Source: Parapontixanthobacter aurantiacus
GTDB taxonomy: Bacteria > Pseudomonadota > Alphaproteobacteria > Sphingomonadales > Sphingomonadaceae
DNA: 64,000 nt
Assembly: GCF_009827635.1 (NCBI RefSeq)
Contig: NZ_WTYW01000002.1
Location: 310,001-374,000 of the forward strand
Reading direction: 5' to 3'
The notes under the pieces are model-generated. The model was not told the DNA's origin and made no database searches. It saw only the letters and a program-made list of their open reading frames with translations. The translations under genes were made by a program, and so were the position numbers. How positions within the stretch are numbered: position 1 is the first letter of the stretch; each line of letters starts with the position of its first letter. Positions 8,994-18,999 of the stretch are shown here, in pieces.

Positions 8994-9611
8994 TTATTCG
9001 CCCATATTTTCTCCGACCCAGACAGCCATCTCGTCAGCAATTTGCACACTTGCAGTGTTGAAAGCGTCGATGACTGACGAAACCGTGTTCTCTACTGCCG
9101 GCACTTGTCGGGAAAATTTCCCAACTGCCAGGGGGCCAGAGTTCGCAGCGCGAGCGAGTTCGGCTTGAGCGACCACACGGATAACCGGCGGCTTTTCGGA
9201 CCCATTTTCGTAATAGGCCGCGTAAGAGGTGAATCTCGTAGAGAGCAAATGATGATCGGGTAATCCCGACTGGATCGGCACATAGGCCTGATTTACGTTG
9301 CGCTCTATGCTCTCCTTGAGCAGATCGCTTATCATCTCAGGGGCAGGGCTGGCCCACCGGGCCTCGGCCAAATATGTGATCTCCTGCATTTCGACAGTGG
9401 GGATCCGGTCTGCATCAGCACCTGAAGGCATCTGGGGTCGAGCGATATAAAGAGGTATACGGCCTTGCGCGACAGCCGGTGCCGTGTCTGCATTGTTGCC
9501 CACCCGGTACAGGGACGTCTCGTCGCCAATTCCCAAAACACCGCCGCCGCACCCTGTCAGACCCACCAGCACCACGATGATCGGAAGGTTCTTCGATAGC
9601 AATCTGATCAT
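8994..9611 (-). CDS. ABC-type transport auxiliary lipoprotein (PqiC/YmbA-like)
   Basis: A 205-residue outer-membrane-directed lipoprotein: hydrophobic signal segment followed by lipobox LTGC (Cys about residue 21). The body, with IPLYIARPQMPSG, ITYLAEARWASPAPEM and an ending SVQIADEMAVWVGE, matches the auxiliary lipoproteins of MCE/Mla-like transporters. It is the last gene of the operon and overlaps the MCE gene by 4 bp. It probably provides the periplasmic or outer-membrane contact for lipid transfer, in the place where E. coli uses MlaC/MlaA or PqiC (inference). Confidence 0.85.
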   Translation of the reverse strand: MIRLLSKNLPIIVVLVGLTGCGGGVLGIGDETSLYRVGNNADTAPAVAQGRIPLYIARPQMPSGADADRIPTVEMQEITYLAEARWASPAPEMISDLLKESIERNVNQAYVPIQSGLPDHHLLSTRFTSYAAYYENGSEKPPVIRVVAQAELARAANSGPLAVGKFSRQVPAVENTVSSVIDAFNTASVQIADEMAVWVGENMGE

Positions 9612-10516
9612 TCTGACAGTTTCCTTTCACGGGGATTACGGCGCAGTTGACGAGAAAGCTGCTCTACTTCAGTCGCGGCTTTATCGAGCGATTCCAGTGT
9701 CTGGGCGATCCCTGATCCGTCCGGCCCGGCCAATCCGCTTGTGGCTGTATCGAGTTGCTGGATGACGGTGCGCGCCTCGGCGATCCCGGCCTTCAAATCT
9801 CTTGCGGCTGCCGACACGTCCGCGAAGGCCTCCCTGCCATCGCCTTCAATCGCCGTCCGTGCGGATTGCGCAGCACCTTCGACATCTGCAGCAGCGCGGT
9901 CCAGCCGGACCAATGTCTGTTCCGCTGTTTCAAACATACCACGACTGGCGCGCAGTTGCTCGGTGGTTGTCTTGACATCGGCAATCGCGGAAGAAATGTT
10001 CTCGATGTTTTCATCGGATAGAGCCCGATTAACGCGGCTCAGGACCTCCGAAGCATCGGCAAGCACCTCTCCGCCGCCATCCATCAGCGATTCCATCGAG
10101 CTTTCTTCCGCCTGGATGGTCGGTCGCTTATCGCTCGAGCTCTCCATTAGGAAAGGCTTTGTTGGCGTTCCGGCGCCGATCTGAATATGCTTGCCACCGG
10201 TAATTCCCTCGGACTCGGTCGTTGCCGTTGAATCTGATCGTACCGGCGTATCCTCTCGAACACGGATTTCGGTCACAACCAGATTCGGGTTGTCCGGATC
10301 GAGTTGGATTGACGTGACCTCCCCGACGGGAATCCCGTTGAATTGAACTTCGCTACCCTGGTTCAAGCCGCGAACAGGACCGTCGAAAACGACACGGTAT
10401 TCGTCGAAATCACTGGTGAACTGCGATTGCCCCAACCACAGCACGAACGCGAAGGCCGCGCCCAGCAGGACAAGCGTCAACCCGCCGATAAGACCGTAAT
10501 TCGCTTCTCGCTCCAT
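9608..10516 (-). CDS. mlaD: MCE-family (MlaD-like) lipid-transfer protein
   Basis: A 302-residue protein with one N-terminal membrane anchor (GLIGGLTLVLLGAAFAFVLW), an MCE domain (about residues 40-120: FDGPVRGLNQGSEVQFNGIP, VGEVTSIQLDPDNPN) and a long C-terminal helical region rich in Ala, Asp and Glu, predicted coiled coil. Periplasmic hexameric lipid-conducting subunit of an Mla-type transporter. The start at 10516 is chosen because the ATG overlaps the upstream stop (TAATG) and gives a normal anchor; an upstream in-frame start would overlap the ATPase gene. Confidence 0.9.
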   Translation of the reverse strand: MEREANYGLIGGLTLVLLGAAFAFVLWLGQSQFTSDFDEYRVVFDGPVRGLNQGSEVQFNGIPVGEVTSIQLDPDNPNLVVTEIRVREDTPVRSDSTATTESEGITGGKHIQIGAGTPTKPFLMESSSDKRPTIQAEESSMESLMDGGGEVLADASEVLSRVNRALSDENIENISSAIADVKTTTEQLRASRGMFETAEQTLVRLDRAAADVEGAAQSARTAIEGDGREAFADVSAAARDLKAGIAEARTVIQQLDTATSGLAGPDGSGIAQTLESLDKAATEVEQLSRQLRRNPRERKLSE

Positions 10517-11283
10517 TAGCAATTCCTCTCCTTGGCGCGTTTCGCCCGGCCCGCGAAGAAATCCTTGATCCATGGATGATCGGACTGTTCCAACTCGGGA
10601 ATTGAAGCAATTTCCACAATTTTACGGTCAGCAACCACAGCGGCGCGGTCGCAAATGGAGTAGAGACTGTCGAGATCGTGAGTTATCATGACTACGGTGA
10701 GGCCCAGCGTGTCGGTCAAGGTGCGGATAAGTTGGTCGAATTCTGCCGCACCGATGGGATCAAGCCCTGAAGTAGGCTCGTCCAGAAAGAGTAATTCAGG
10801 GTCGAGGGCCAAGGCCCTGGCAACACTGACGCGCTTGCTCATGCCCCCTGAAAGTTCGGTCGGCTGTTGACGCGCGACTTCCGCTTCGAGGCCCACCAGA
10901 CCAATCTTCATCAAGGCGACACGCTTTAGCCATTCGCCGCGCAATTCGGCATGCTCGATCAAAGGCGCTTCGACATTCTGCCGAACGGTCAGCGATGAAA
11001 ATAGCGCACCATGCTGGAACATCACGCCAATGCGGCGATCGACGGCAAGGCGATCAGAGGCATTCGACATTTCCTTGCCAAAAATTTCGATAGTTCCGCT
11101 ATGCGGTTCAAAAAGGCCGAGGATGGCATTCACCAAAACCGACTTTCCGCTTCCCGATCCGCCAATGATTGCAAGAATCTCTCCCCGGCGCACCTCCAGG
11201 TCCAGATCTTCGTGAACGACATGGTCGCCAAAGCGGGTGGTCAGACCCTGGACACTGATAATCTGGTCATTCTCTTCGCTCAT
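10516..11283 (-). CDS. mlaF: Mla-type ABC transporter ATP-binding protein
   Basis: ATPase of 255 residues energising lipid transport. Seen: Walker A GGSGSGKS, Q-loop in GVMFQHGALFSSLTV, ABC signature LSGGMSKR, Walker B LLFLDEPTSGLD and switch His in MITHDLDSL. The LSGGMxKR signature is characteristic of MlaF-like ATPases. Start at 11283 is selected because its ATG overlaps the permease stop in an ATGA junction; the frame is open further upstream only as a shadow of the permease gene. Confidence 0.92.
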   Translation of the reverse strand: MSEENDQIISVQGLTTRFGDHVVHEDLDLEVRRGEILAIIGGSGSGKSVLVNAILGLFEPHSGTIEIFGKEMSNASDRLAVDRRIGVMFQHGALFSSLTVRQNVEAPLIEHAELRGEWLKRVALMKIGLVGLEAEVARQQPTELSGGMSKRVSVARALALDPELLFLDEPTSGLDPIGAAEFDQLIRTLTDTLGLTVVMITHDLDSLYSICDRAAVVADRKIVEIASIPELEQSDHPWIKDFFAGRAKRAKERNC

Positions 11284-12380
11284 ATGCCGAACACATTGAA
11301 AAGAACGGCAAAGGCAGCATCTAGAAAGATGATGGCGAACAGCGCCTGGACAACTGCCACGGTGACTCGGGAGCCGAGTTGCTCGACATCGCCTTTGACA
11401 GCAAGGCCGTGCCGACATCCAGTAATGGCAATCGCGGCAGCAAGAACCGGAACCTTCGCTATCCCGACCCAGAAATGGCGAATTTCCACCGCGCTTTCCA
11501 ACCGCTCGATGAACAGAATCGGGCTTACGCCCATAATGCCCCAGCTGGCGACCAGGCCCCCGGCCAGGCCAGCGATCATGGCGATGACCGAAAGTAACGG
11601 CATGGTGATGAGCAAGGACAAGAAACGGGGGAGGACAAGAGCGTCGAACAGATCGATACCCATAACCTGCATCGCCTCGGTTTCCTGGTTCATGCGCATC
11701 GCACCGATCTGGGCGGCAAAGGTCGATGTCGATCGCCCGGCAAGAAGGATTGCGGGTATCAACACGCCAAACTCTCGCAGGACCGATATGCCGACCAGTT
11801 CCACGACCAGTTCCGCTGCCCCCAATTGTTCCAGCAGATCGCTTCCAATCAGGGCGACCACCGCCCCGATAAAGAACGTCATGATGGCAATCAGCGGCAA
11901 GGATTCGAGTCCGGCTTTCTGGATTGACGATGCCAGGGCAACGGGCCTGATGCGGCTGGGGTTTGCGATCGAACGAACCAGAGAAACCTCTAGCTTCCCC
12001 AGAAACCGCGCGCTTGTTTTTATGGACTGTCCTGCCCGATAAACCACTTTCCCCAAGCGTACGTGCAGCGGGTGGCGGGCAGCCTCCGAGGCATCTTCTC
12101 CCTGGGTGGCGGCGTCCACGAGTTCGAACAAGCGCGCCAGATTTTCAGGCAGTCCCTCAATTTTTGCCGCTCGGTGCACAAGCGTCAGGATTGCAAGCGC
12201 GCCGACGCTGTCGATCCGACCTAGCTCGCTGCAGTCGATTTCCGGATGATCCGAAGAACCATACGAAACTGTCGGTGGGAGTTCTGCGAGGTTTTGCGTA
12301 ATCCAGTCGCCTGAAACGACCAACGTGGCATTTTCCTGTTCCTCTCGAACGAAGATCTCTGGCCGTGATCCCAGCTTCAT
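11280..12380 (-). CDS. mlaE: MlaE-family ABC permease with N-terminal STAS domain
   Basis: Inner-membrane permease of 366 residues, longer than E. coli MlaE (about 260) because it starts with a STAS-like domain (about residues 1-100, with EIDCSELGRIDSVGALAILT). The MlaE core follows: SLPLIAIMTFFIGAVVALIG, LREFGVLIPAILLAGRSTST and the MNQETEAMQVMGID loop. First gene of the mlaE-mlaF-mlaD-lipoprotein operon. In E. coli the STAS protein MlaB is separate; here the function is fused, as in several alphaproteobacteria. Confidence 0.92.
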   Translation of the reverse strand: MKLGSRPEIFVREEQENATLVVSGDWITQNLAELPPTVSYGSSDHPEIDCSELGRIDSVGALAILTLVHRAAKIEGLPENLARLFELVDAATQGEDASEAARHPLHVRLGKVVYRAGQSIKTSARFLGKLEVSLVRSIANPSRIRPVALASSIQKAGLESLPLIAIMTFFIGAVVALIGSDLLEQLGAAELVVELVGISVLREFGVLIPAILLAGRSTSTFAAQIGAMRMNQETEAMQVMGIDLFDALVLPRFLSLLITMPLLSVIAMIAGLAGGLVASWGIMGVSPILFIERLESAVEIRHFWVGIAKVPVLAAAIAITGCRHGLAVKGDVEQLGSRVTVAVVQALFAIIFLDAAFAVLFNVFGI

Positions 12381-13023
12381 CGAGCAAAGAGAACAGCTGA
12401 AATCATAGGTGCATCAACAGAAACCGGAGCTGGTCGAGCAATGCATCCGGGATACACTCCAAATTCGCCGGAAGCAGTCCGATCCGCTTTGAACAAATAG
12501 CTCATGCCGCACTGTCTCTGACCCTTAAGTAGACTGGTTCGTATCATTAACTTAGGGGGTAGGCAAGTGCGCCTAAACGTCTCTCCTGCTAGGTATCGAA
12601 TTCGCAACTTCAGCTTTATCGCGCAGACGCGGGACATACTGTATCTTCAGAGGATAGCCTATTGCAAACCGCCGGCCATATCGTATCGAATCGGCTAGGC
12701 ACGTAAGGGGAGGCATCTCCCGGGAAGAGCCTGGTACGGTACGGCTCCGCGCCATTGGCTCGTTTCGCATCGAGCTTGCCTGAGGCGAGACGATCTTCGT
12801 CCTGCCGCCGAACGTGTGGAACCTTCTACCCCGGTCTCGATTGCTAATCGGGTGGCCCGTTTGCTCCTGTAGCGAGGCAAAGACGCATGGCCCTCATGCT
12901 GCGTTGCGGGAATATCGGAGCTTGCCGGACAACGGCGGCGCTTGGCCCGAAGGCTGGCGAGGTGAGATACCGTCTGAGCGACGTCCGCCCGCGTTGACCT
13001 TTGCCGGATTTGCAAGAGTTCTA
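12381..13023. other. Non-coding stretch between Mla and RND operons
   Basis: 643 bp with no open frame that looks like a real protein on either strand. It must contain the promoter of the Mla operon (transcribed leftward from 12380) and receives the end of the efflux operon at 13024. I see no convincing palindrome, tRNA or IS end. Confidence 0.5.
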
Positions 13024-14472
13024 TTAAGTCCCTTGCCAGAGGAGCTTTTCGTCTCCAATACCGCCGCCCAGAGCTACGAAAAGCGTAGCGCAGTTCTGGA
13101 GCAAGGCCCGTTCGGTCGCGAGAAGCTCCTGGCGGGCGTTGAACAGGTTTCGTTCAGCATCGAGAACCTCGAGATAATTGGTTACACCCTCCCGATAGCG
13201 CAGGCGCGCGATATGGGCGATCCGTTCCTGTGCGATCACGGCGCGTTCCAGGGTTGCAACCTGCTCGGCCAACCAGCGACGTCCGGCCAGTGCATCCGAG
13301 ACTTCACGGAAGGCCTCCTGGACGGTCCGATCGTAATTCGCCACCTGCTCGACCTCCAGGGCCTGGGCGAGAGCCAGATTGGCTTCGCGTGCACCCCAGT
13401 CGAAAATGGGCAGCGAAATGGCCGGACCGAAGCTCCATCCCCAACCGCTGCCCGAAAACAGATCATCAAGGCTGCTTGACGAAAATCCCGTATTGCCGGT
13501 CAGCGAGATAGTGGGGAAGAATGCTGCGCGAGCGGCACCGATATTGGCACGTGCTGCCCGTAGCTGTTCTTCGGCCGCGACGATATCGGGCCGTACAAAA
13601 AGCAAGGTAGACGGCAGGCCCGCCGCCAGCCGCCGCTCATTACCCTGCTGCGCCAGAGCGAGCCCGTCGGGAAGCGGCTCGGGAATAGTTCCACCCACCA
13701 ATACCGCCAGCTGATTGTGTAGACGCGCCAATGTTAGCTGCTCGGCTGCCAGTCGCTGTTCTGCCTGGGTCAGCAGTGTTTCCGCCTGACGGAAAGGCAG
13801 TGCCGAGGTCACGCCATTATCGAGACGCACTTTTGCAATCCGCAGCCCTTCGCGCCTGCTTTCGGCGGTGGCTTCGGCCAGGGCGATCTGTTCTTCCGTC
13901 TCGACGATTTCGTAATAGGTCGCCGCCGTATCCGCAATCAACGAGAGATAGAAAGCACGCTGCGCGGCAACCGTTGCGAGATATTCCGCGCGCGCGGCGT
14001 CGCTTAGGCTCGCGACCCGGCCCCAGAAGTCCAATTCAAAGGCACTGACGCCAACGCCTACGTCAAAGCGGTTAAACGTAATCGCATCGGGAGCACCCTC
14101 CACATCACCTGTGTCGAGCGCGGGATTAGCCGAAAGCGGCTGGCGTGTGCGAACGGCACCTGCATCAGCAACGATATCAGGCAGTCTGCGGCTGTCCTGG
14201 ATGCGATAACGCGCGCGAGCCTGTTCTATGCGCGCGGTTGCTGCCAGCAAATCACGATTATTCTCCAGCGCAAGGGCGACGAGGCCCCGCAGGCGAGGAT
14301 CCACGAACCATTCGCGGTAGGAGAGCTGGGAAGCGACGACTTCGCCATCGGGCAAGTATTCACTGTCGAATGTGGGCGTCGTGGCCGGCGCGGGCCGGAC
14401 ATGGTCGGGCGCCATGCTGGCGCAACCTGCCAGCATCGTCGAAGCCAAGGCCAGGGCAATCAAATGTTTCAT
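13024..14472 (-). CDS. RND efflux outer-membrane channel lipoprotein (NodT/OprM family)
   Basis: A 482-residue TolC-like outer-membrane factor with signal peptide and lipobox LAGC (Cys17). Two repeated OEP domains are visible; landmarks are REWFVDPRLRGLVALALENN near residue 55, ELDFWGRV, SLIADTAATYYEI and the repeat LPIFDWGAREANLALAQA. It overlaps the pump gene by 4 bp and closes the tripartite efflux operon, providing the exit duct across the outer membrane. Confidence 0.93.
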   Translation of the reverse strand: MKHLIALALASTMLAGCASMAPDHVRPAPATTPTFDSEYLPDGEVVASQLSYREWFVDPRLRGLVALALENNRDLLAATARIEQARARYRIQDSRRLPDIVADAGAVRTRQPLSANPALDTGDVEGAPDAITFNRFDVGVGVSAFELDFWGRVASLSDAARAEYLATVAAQRAFYLSLIADTAATYYEIVETEEQIALAEATAESRREGLRIAKVRLDNGVTSALPFRQAETLLTQAEQRLAAEQLTLARLHNQLAVLVGGTIPEPLPDGLALAQQGNERRLAAGLPSTLLFVRPDIVAAEEQLRAARANIGAARAAFFPTISLTGNTGFSSSSLDDLFSGSGWGWSFGPAISLPIFDWGAREANLALAQALEVEQVANYDRTVQEAFREVSDALAGRRWLAEQVATLERAVIAQERIAHIARLRYREGVTNYLEVLDAERNLFNARQELLATERALLQNCATLFVALGGGIGDEKLLWQGT

Positions 14473-17400
14473 CGGACTGGCTCCTCATCCGGACCCGGTT
14501 CCGTGTCGTCCGGCTTTGCTTTTCCGGGATCAGCCTCGTCCAGATGTCCGGCTGCGACCGGCTGCTTGCGGCTGACATTCCTGCGCACCAGCAGATAGAG
14601 CATCGGGATAAGGAAAATGCCGAAAATCGTAGTTGCGATCATTCCGCCCATCACTCCGGTACCTACCGAGATGCGGCTCGCCGCACCGGCGCCTGAAGCA
14701 AGCGCCAAAGGCACCATACCCATGGTGAACGCCAGCGAAGTCATGATGATCGGCCGCAGGCGCAGGCGGGCTGCAGACTTTATTGCATCTATCCGTCGCA
14801 ACCCTCGTTCTTCTTCCTCGATCGCGAATTCGACAATGAGGATCGCGTTCTTGGCGGCAAGGCCAACAATCGTGATCAAGCCGACGTTGAAATAGATATC
14901 CGCCGAAAGGCCGCGTAGCATGGAAAACACGACTGCGCCCAGCACGCCGGTGGGAACAATCAGCAGAACTGCTAGGGGTACCGCCCAGCTTTCGTAGAGC
15001 GCAGCAAGCACCAGGAACACGACAATTATCGACAAGCCAAGAAGAAAGCCGATCTGCCCACCCGCCTGTTTTTCTTCGTAAGAAAGGCCAGTCCATTCAT
15101 AGCCGATGCCTTGCGGCAATTGCTCTGCAAGTTGCTCCATCTCGGCAAGCGCGGAGCCAGAGGACTCACCGGGGGCGGCCGTTCCCGAAAGTGTCATCGC
15201 GGGGTATCCGTTATATCGCGACAGGCTGGCGGGTGCTGCCGACCAACGGGCGGACGCAAAGGCGCTGAATGGCACTAACTCTCCGCTTGCATTTGGAATG
15301 CGCAGGGCCATGATATCCTCGGGCGTCATCCGATAAGGGGCGTCAGCCTGTATTTGCACCTGCAGCACACGTCCGTCGCGGTTGAAATCGTTGACATAAG
15401 CTGAGCCGAAAGTGATCGATAGCGCGGTGTTCACATCGGACAGCGAAAGGCCGAGTGCACGAGCCTGAACCCTGTCAATTTCAACCTCGACCTCTGGGCT
15501 GGGACCCTGGTCTTCCGGTCGCAGATTGGCAATAACTGGACTTTGAGAAGCAATGCCCAGCATTTGGTCGCGCGCTGCGGTCAGAGTTTCGCGCCCCACC
15601 CCGCCACGATCCTGCAACTTGAGGGTGAAGCCGCTGGCCCTGCCCAGCGACTGGATTGCAGGAGGCTGGATTACAAAGGCACTGGCATTGTCGAGCTGCA
15701 TAAAACGGTCCATTGCATCTGCCAGCATTTCGCCGGCGCTACTGTCGGGCCCAGTCCGTTCTTCCCAGGGTTTGAAAGTTGTAAACATCAAGGCGTTGTT
15801 CTGCCCGCGTCCAAAGAAGCTGAAACCGCGGACAAGTACGAGGTTCTCAACCTCCTCACGATTCATCCAATATCCGGTGATCGGCTCCAACGCCTCGTCA
15901 GTTCGAGCCTGGGTCGCACCTGGTTGGGTCTGGACCGCAGTGATAAGAAATCCCTGGTCTTCGGTCGGCAGCATCGCGGATGGAAGGCGGGCGAACAGCA
16001 CCACCGTCAGCAGGACGAGCGTGAGGAAAACCGCGAAGCCGCGCCATGGCCGCGACAGGATACGGTCATTGGTGCGACCGTATTTTTCCTGCATTCGCGC
16101 AAACCAACGGTTAAAACGCGAGAAAAAGCGCGCTCCGAAACCGCCGGCACGCGCCAGCATGCCTCGCCAACCCGACGCTGCCTCGACCTCCGGATCAACG
16201 TCCACTTCTCCGGCATCATCGTGTTCATGATCCATCGGCTTGAGAAAGGTCGCGCACAAGGCTGGGGTAAGCGAAAGAGCCAGAAAAGCTGAAAAGAAGA
16301 TCGCGATTGCCAGCGTGACCGAAAATTGCCGATAGATTCCGCCTGTGGAGCCGGGGAAGAACGCCATCGGGATGAAAACGGCAATCAATACCAGCGTGAT
16401 ACCGATGATCGCACCGGTGATTTGCCCCATTGCCTTGCGGGTAGCCTCCAGCGGCGGCAACCCTTCCTCGCGCATGATGCGTTCGACATTTTCAATGACC
16501 ACGATGGCATCATCCACAAGGATACCGATAGCCAGGACCATGCCAAAAAGTGACAGAACGTTGATGGAGAAACCGAACAGCCACAATCCCAGACACGCCC
16601 CGGCCAAGGCGATCGGCACCACAAGTGTGGGGATGAGCGTGGCGCGCCAATTCTGCAGGAAGAGAAACATAACGAGAAAGACGAGGACCATCGCCTCGAC
16701 CAGCGTTATGACGACTTCTTCCACCGACGCTTCGACGAATGGGGTAGTGTCGTAGGGGATCTCCCATGCCACATCAGGTGGCAAGCCTTCGTCGATTTCG
16801 GCCAGGCGTTCCCGGATACCTTCGGCCGTGGTCAAGGCATTGGCACCGGTAGCGAGTTGGATCGCCATCCCGGCCATCGGCTGGCCATTGAGGGTGGCGG
16901 AGGTCGCATAGGATTGAGCCCCGATCTCGACCCTCGCGACTTCACCCAGCCGCACCACTGCTGCACCTGTGTTGGCCCGCAAAATAATGTTCTCGAACTC
17001 CTCCACGGTAGAGAAGCGGCCCTCGGTGGAGATGTTGGCCGTAATGAGTTGCCCTTCGGCAAGTGGTTGTGCGCCGATGGCACCGCCTGCCGTCTGAGCG
17101 TTTTCTTCGCGGACTGCTGCCAGCACGGCTGACGGAGACAGATTGTAGGAAGCCAGCGCTTCGGGATCGAGCCAGATGCGCATTGCATAAGGCGATCCGA
17201 ACAACATAACGTCGCCCACGCCGTTTACCCGGCGCAGTTCGTCGATCACCTGGTTGGATGCGATATTACCAAGATCGGTGGAATCAAGACTTCCGCTGGC
17301 GGACGTCAAGGCTACGATCATGAGGAACCCCTCACTCGCCTGCCGAACTGTAATGCCTTGGCGGCGCACCTCCTCGGGCAGGCGGGCCTCCACCGTGCTG

Positions 17401-17732
17401 AGGCGGTTCTGCACCTCGGTTTGGGCGATATCGATGTCAGTGCCCGCTTCGAAGGTCAGAGTAATGCTGGCCTGCCCCGCCGAGGTGCTGGTCGAGGACA
17501 TATAGAGAAAGCCATCGACCCCATTGAGTTGCTGCTCGATTACCTGAGTAACATTCTGCTCGAGTGTCTCTGCCCCGGCGCCTGGATAAACGACATTGAT
17601 CGTCAGCGACGGCGGCGCGACTTCGGGATATTGTTCGACCGGCAAGGCGCGCAAGGCAAGCAACCCCGCAAGAAGGATAGCCAGCGAAACCACCCAGGCG
17701 AAAATCGGGCGAACGATGAAGAAGCGTGCCAT
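14469..17732 (-). CDS. RND multidrug efflux pump, AcrB/HAE1 family
   Basis: Proton-driven inner-membrane transporter of 1087 residues; length and the two-fold repeat of six membrane helices plus large periplasmic loops fit HAE1 pumps. Proton-relay residues are visible: the Asp pair in GILVDDAIVVIENVERIM and the Lys in GLAAKNAILIVEFA. The N-terminus MARFFIVRPIFAWVVSLAIL is typical. The C-terminus has a long acidic/Pro-rich tail. A central loop of about 40 residues (near 16190-16240) is acidic (DHEHDDAGEVDVDPE), longer than in AcrB. It lies 3 bp after the adaptor gene. Confidence 0.96.
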   Translation of the reverse strand: MARFFIVRPIFAWVVSLAILLAGLLALRALPVEQYPEVAPPSLTINVVYPGAGAETLEQNVTQVIEQQLNGVDGFLYMSSTSTSAGQASITLTFEAGTDIDIAQTEVQNRLSTVEARLPEEVRRQGITVRQASEGFLMIVALTSASGSLDSTDLGNIASNQVIDELRRVNGVGDVMLFGSPYAMRIWLDPEALASYNLSPSAVLAAVREENAQTAGGAIGAQPLAEGQLITANISTEGRFSTVEEFENIILRANTGAAVVRLGEVARVEIGAQSYATSATLNGQPMAGMAIQLATGANALTTAEGIRERLAEIDEGLPPDVAWEIPYDTTPFVEASVEEVVITLVEAMVLVFLVMFLFLQNWRATLIPTLVVPIALAGACLGLWLFGFSINVLSLFGMVLAIGILVDDAIVVIENVERIMREEGLPPLEATRKAMGQITGAIIGITLVLIAVFIPMAFFPGSTGGIYRQFSVTLAIAIFFSAFLALSLTPALCATFLKPMDHEHDDAGEVDVDPEVEAASGWRGMLARAGGFGARFFSRFNRWFARMQEKYGRTNDRILSRPWRGFAVFLTLVLLTVVLFARLPSAMLPTEDQGFLITAVQTQPGATQARTDEALEPITGYWMNREEVENLVLVRGFSFFGRGQNNALMFTTFKPWEERTGPDSSAGEMLADAMDRFMQLDNASAFVIQPPAIQSLGRASGFTLKLQDRGGVGRETLTAARDQMLGIASQSPVIANLRPEDQGPSPEVEVEIDRVQARALGLSLSDVNTALSITFGSAYVNDFNRDGRVLQVQIQADAPYRMTPEDIMALRIPNASGELVPFSAFASARWSAAPASLSRYNGYPAMTLSGTAAPGESSGSALAEMEQLAEQLPQGIGYEWTGLSYEEKQAGGQIGFLLGLSIIVVFLVLAALYESWAVPLAVLLIVPTGVLGAVVFSMLRGLSADIYFNVGLITIVGLAAKNAILIVEFAIEEEERGLRRIDAIKSAARLRLRPIIMTSLAFTMGMVPLALASGAGAASRISVGTGVMGGMIATTIFGIFLIPMLYLLVRRNVSRKQPVAAGHLDEADPGKAKPDDTEPGPDEEPVR

Positions 17733-17735
17733 GCG

Positions 17736-18902
17736 CTAGCGACCCTTGCCAGAAGCGGCGGTAGAGGGAGCGGGGGCAGGTCGACGGCCGGTGGGCGTGT
17801 TGGATATCTTGACCGGAACACCCGGTCGGATTTTCTGAAGATTGCTCACAATAACCGTATCGCCTGGCTTCAGACCGCTTTCGACGATCCATTCGCCATC
17901 GACCATATTTCCCAGCTTGATCGGCCGGACCAGGGCCTGCCCCTCCTTGTCGATCAGGTAAACGGAACCGCCCTCACCGGTAAGAGTCACTGCCTGTTGC
18001 GGGATGGTGATCCCGTTCGGGATCTTGCCGGCATAAATTTTCGCCCGCACGAACTCGCCCGGAAGCAGCAGGCGTGACGAATTACCGAATTCGGCACGCA
18101 GCTCAACGGTCCCGGTCTGTTCATCGACCGAGAAATCAAGAAAATCGATATAACCCCTGATAGGATATTCGGTCCCGTTACCGAAGGTGAGGCGTACCTC
18201 GATCTGTTCGCCATCATTCAGATCGATTTCGCCCGAAGCGATGGCGCGGCGCAGGTCGATAACCTCGCTGGCTGCCTGTGCGAAGCTTACATAAACTGAC
18301 GAAATCTGTTCGATCCGGGTCATCAGCGTACCTTCCGGCTGACTGACAAGGGCCCCTTCGGTAACCTGCGCACGGCCCGCACGGCCGCTGATCGGCGCGC
18401 GCACGGTGGTATAACCGAGTTGCAGAGAGGCCGCCTCCAGCTGCGCCTGAATCTGGGCAACATTTGCCTCCGCCTCGCGCGAAGCGGCAATCGCCGCGTC
18501 GTATTCCTGACTGCTGATAGCGTTTTCTTCGATCAACGGGCGGTAACGTTCGACCACGGCCCGGGCATTGGCTGCTGTTGCCCGTGCGCGGGCAAGTGCA
18601 GCCCTCGTCTGGTTCAAACTGGCGCGCAGTTCGCGCGGATCGATGCGGAAAAGTGGTTGTCCATTTCTTATGTCGGTTCCTTCTTCGTAAAGCCGCTCTT
18701 GCACTATCCCCGTAACCCGGGCGCGCACCTCTGCCACGCGTACCGGCTCGACCCGTCCAGGTAGTTCGATTATGTTCGGAACGGTTTGCGCAGCTACTGT
18801 TACCGTGCGGACCGGAATCGCCTGAGGCGCCATTTCTTCATTCGGTTCGGCACAGCCGACGAGCAAGAGGGCTGCGGCTAAGAATACAATTTTGGATTTC
18901 AC
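17736..18902 (-). CDS. RND efflux periplasmic adaptor (membrane fusion protein)
   Basis: A 388-residue AcrA-like lipoprotein: lipobox LLVGC (Cys16), lipoyl half-motifs VRARVTGIVQERLYEEGTDI and TTVRAPISGRAGRAQVTEGA, with an alpha-hairpin between (RASLNQTRAALARARATAAN onward), then a beta-barrel domain. First gene of the operon. It links the pump to the outer-membrane factor. The TetR gene 97 bp away in the opposite direction, with a palindrome in the gap, is the likely repressor. Confidence 0.94.
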   Translation of the reverse strand: MKSKIVFLAAALLLVGCAEPNEEMAPQAIPVRTVTVAAQTVPNIIELPGRVEPVRVAEVRARVTGIVQERLYEEGTDIRNGQPLFRIDPRELRASLNQTRAALARARATAANARAVVERYRPLIEENAISSQEYDAAIAASREAEANVAQIQAQLEAASLQLGYTTVRAPISGRAGRAQVTEGALVSQPEGTLMTRIEQISSVYVSFAQAASEVIDLRRAIASGEIDLNDGEQIEVRLTFGNGTEYPIRGYIDFLDFSVDEQTGTVELRAEFGNSSRLLLPGEFVRAKIYAGKIPNGITIPQQAVTLTGEGGSVYLIDKEGQALVRPIKLGNMVDGEWIVESGLKPGDTVIVSNLQKIRPGVPVKISNTPTGRRPAPAPSTAASGKGR

Positions 18903-18943
18903 GGGTGGCGGCTTTCAGTCAGCTTTTGTGCATGTGCGAAGAT

Positions 18944-18957
18944 GTAATAGATATTAC
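18944..18957. promoter_or_regulatory. Candidate TetR operator between efflux operon and its regulator
   Basis: GTAAT-AGAT-ATTAC, a perfect 5-bp inverted repeat with a 4-bp spacer, lies in the 97-bp divergent gap between the adaptor gene and the TetR gene. The position fits an AcrR-like operator controlling both directions; it is short, so moderate confidence. Confidence 0.45.
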
Positions 18958-18999
18958 GCTGTTGTCCGGCAACCCGTTTTCGTCGAGGTTTGCGCTAAA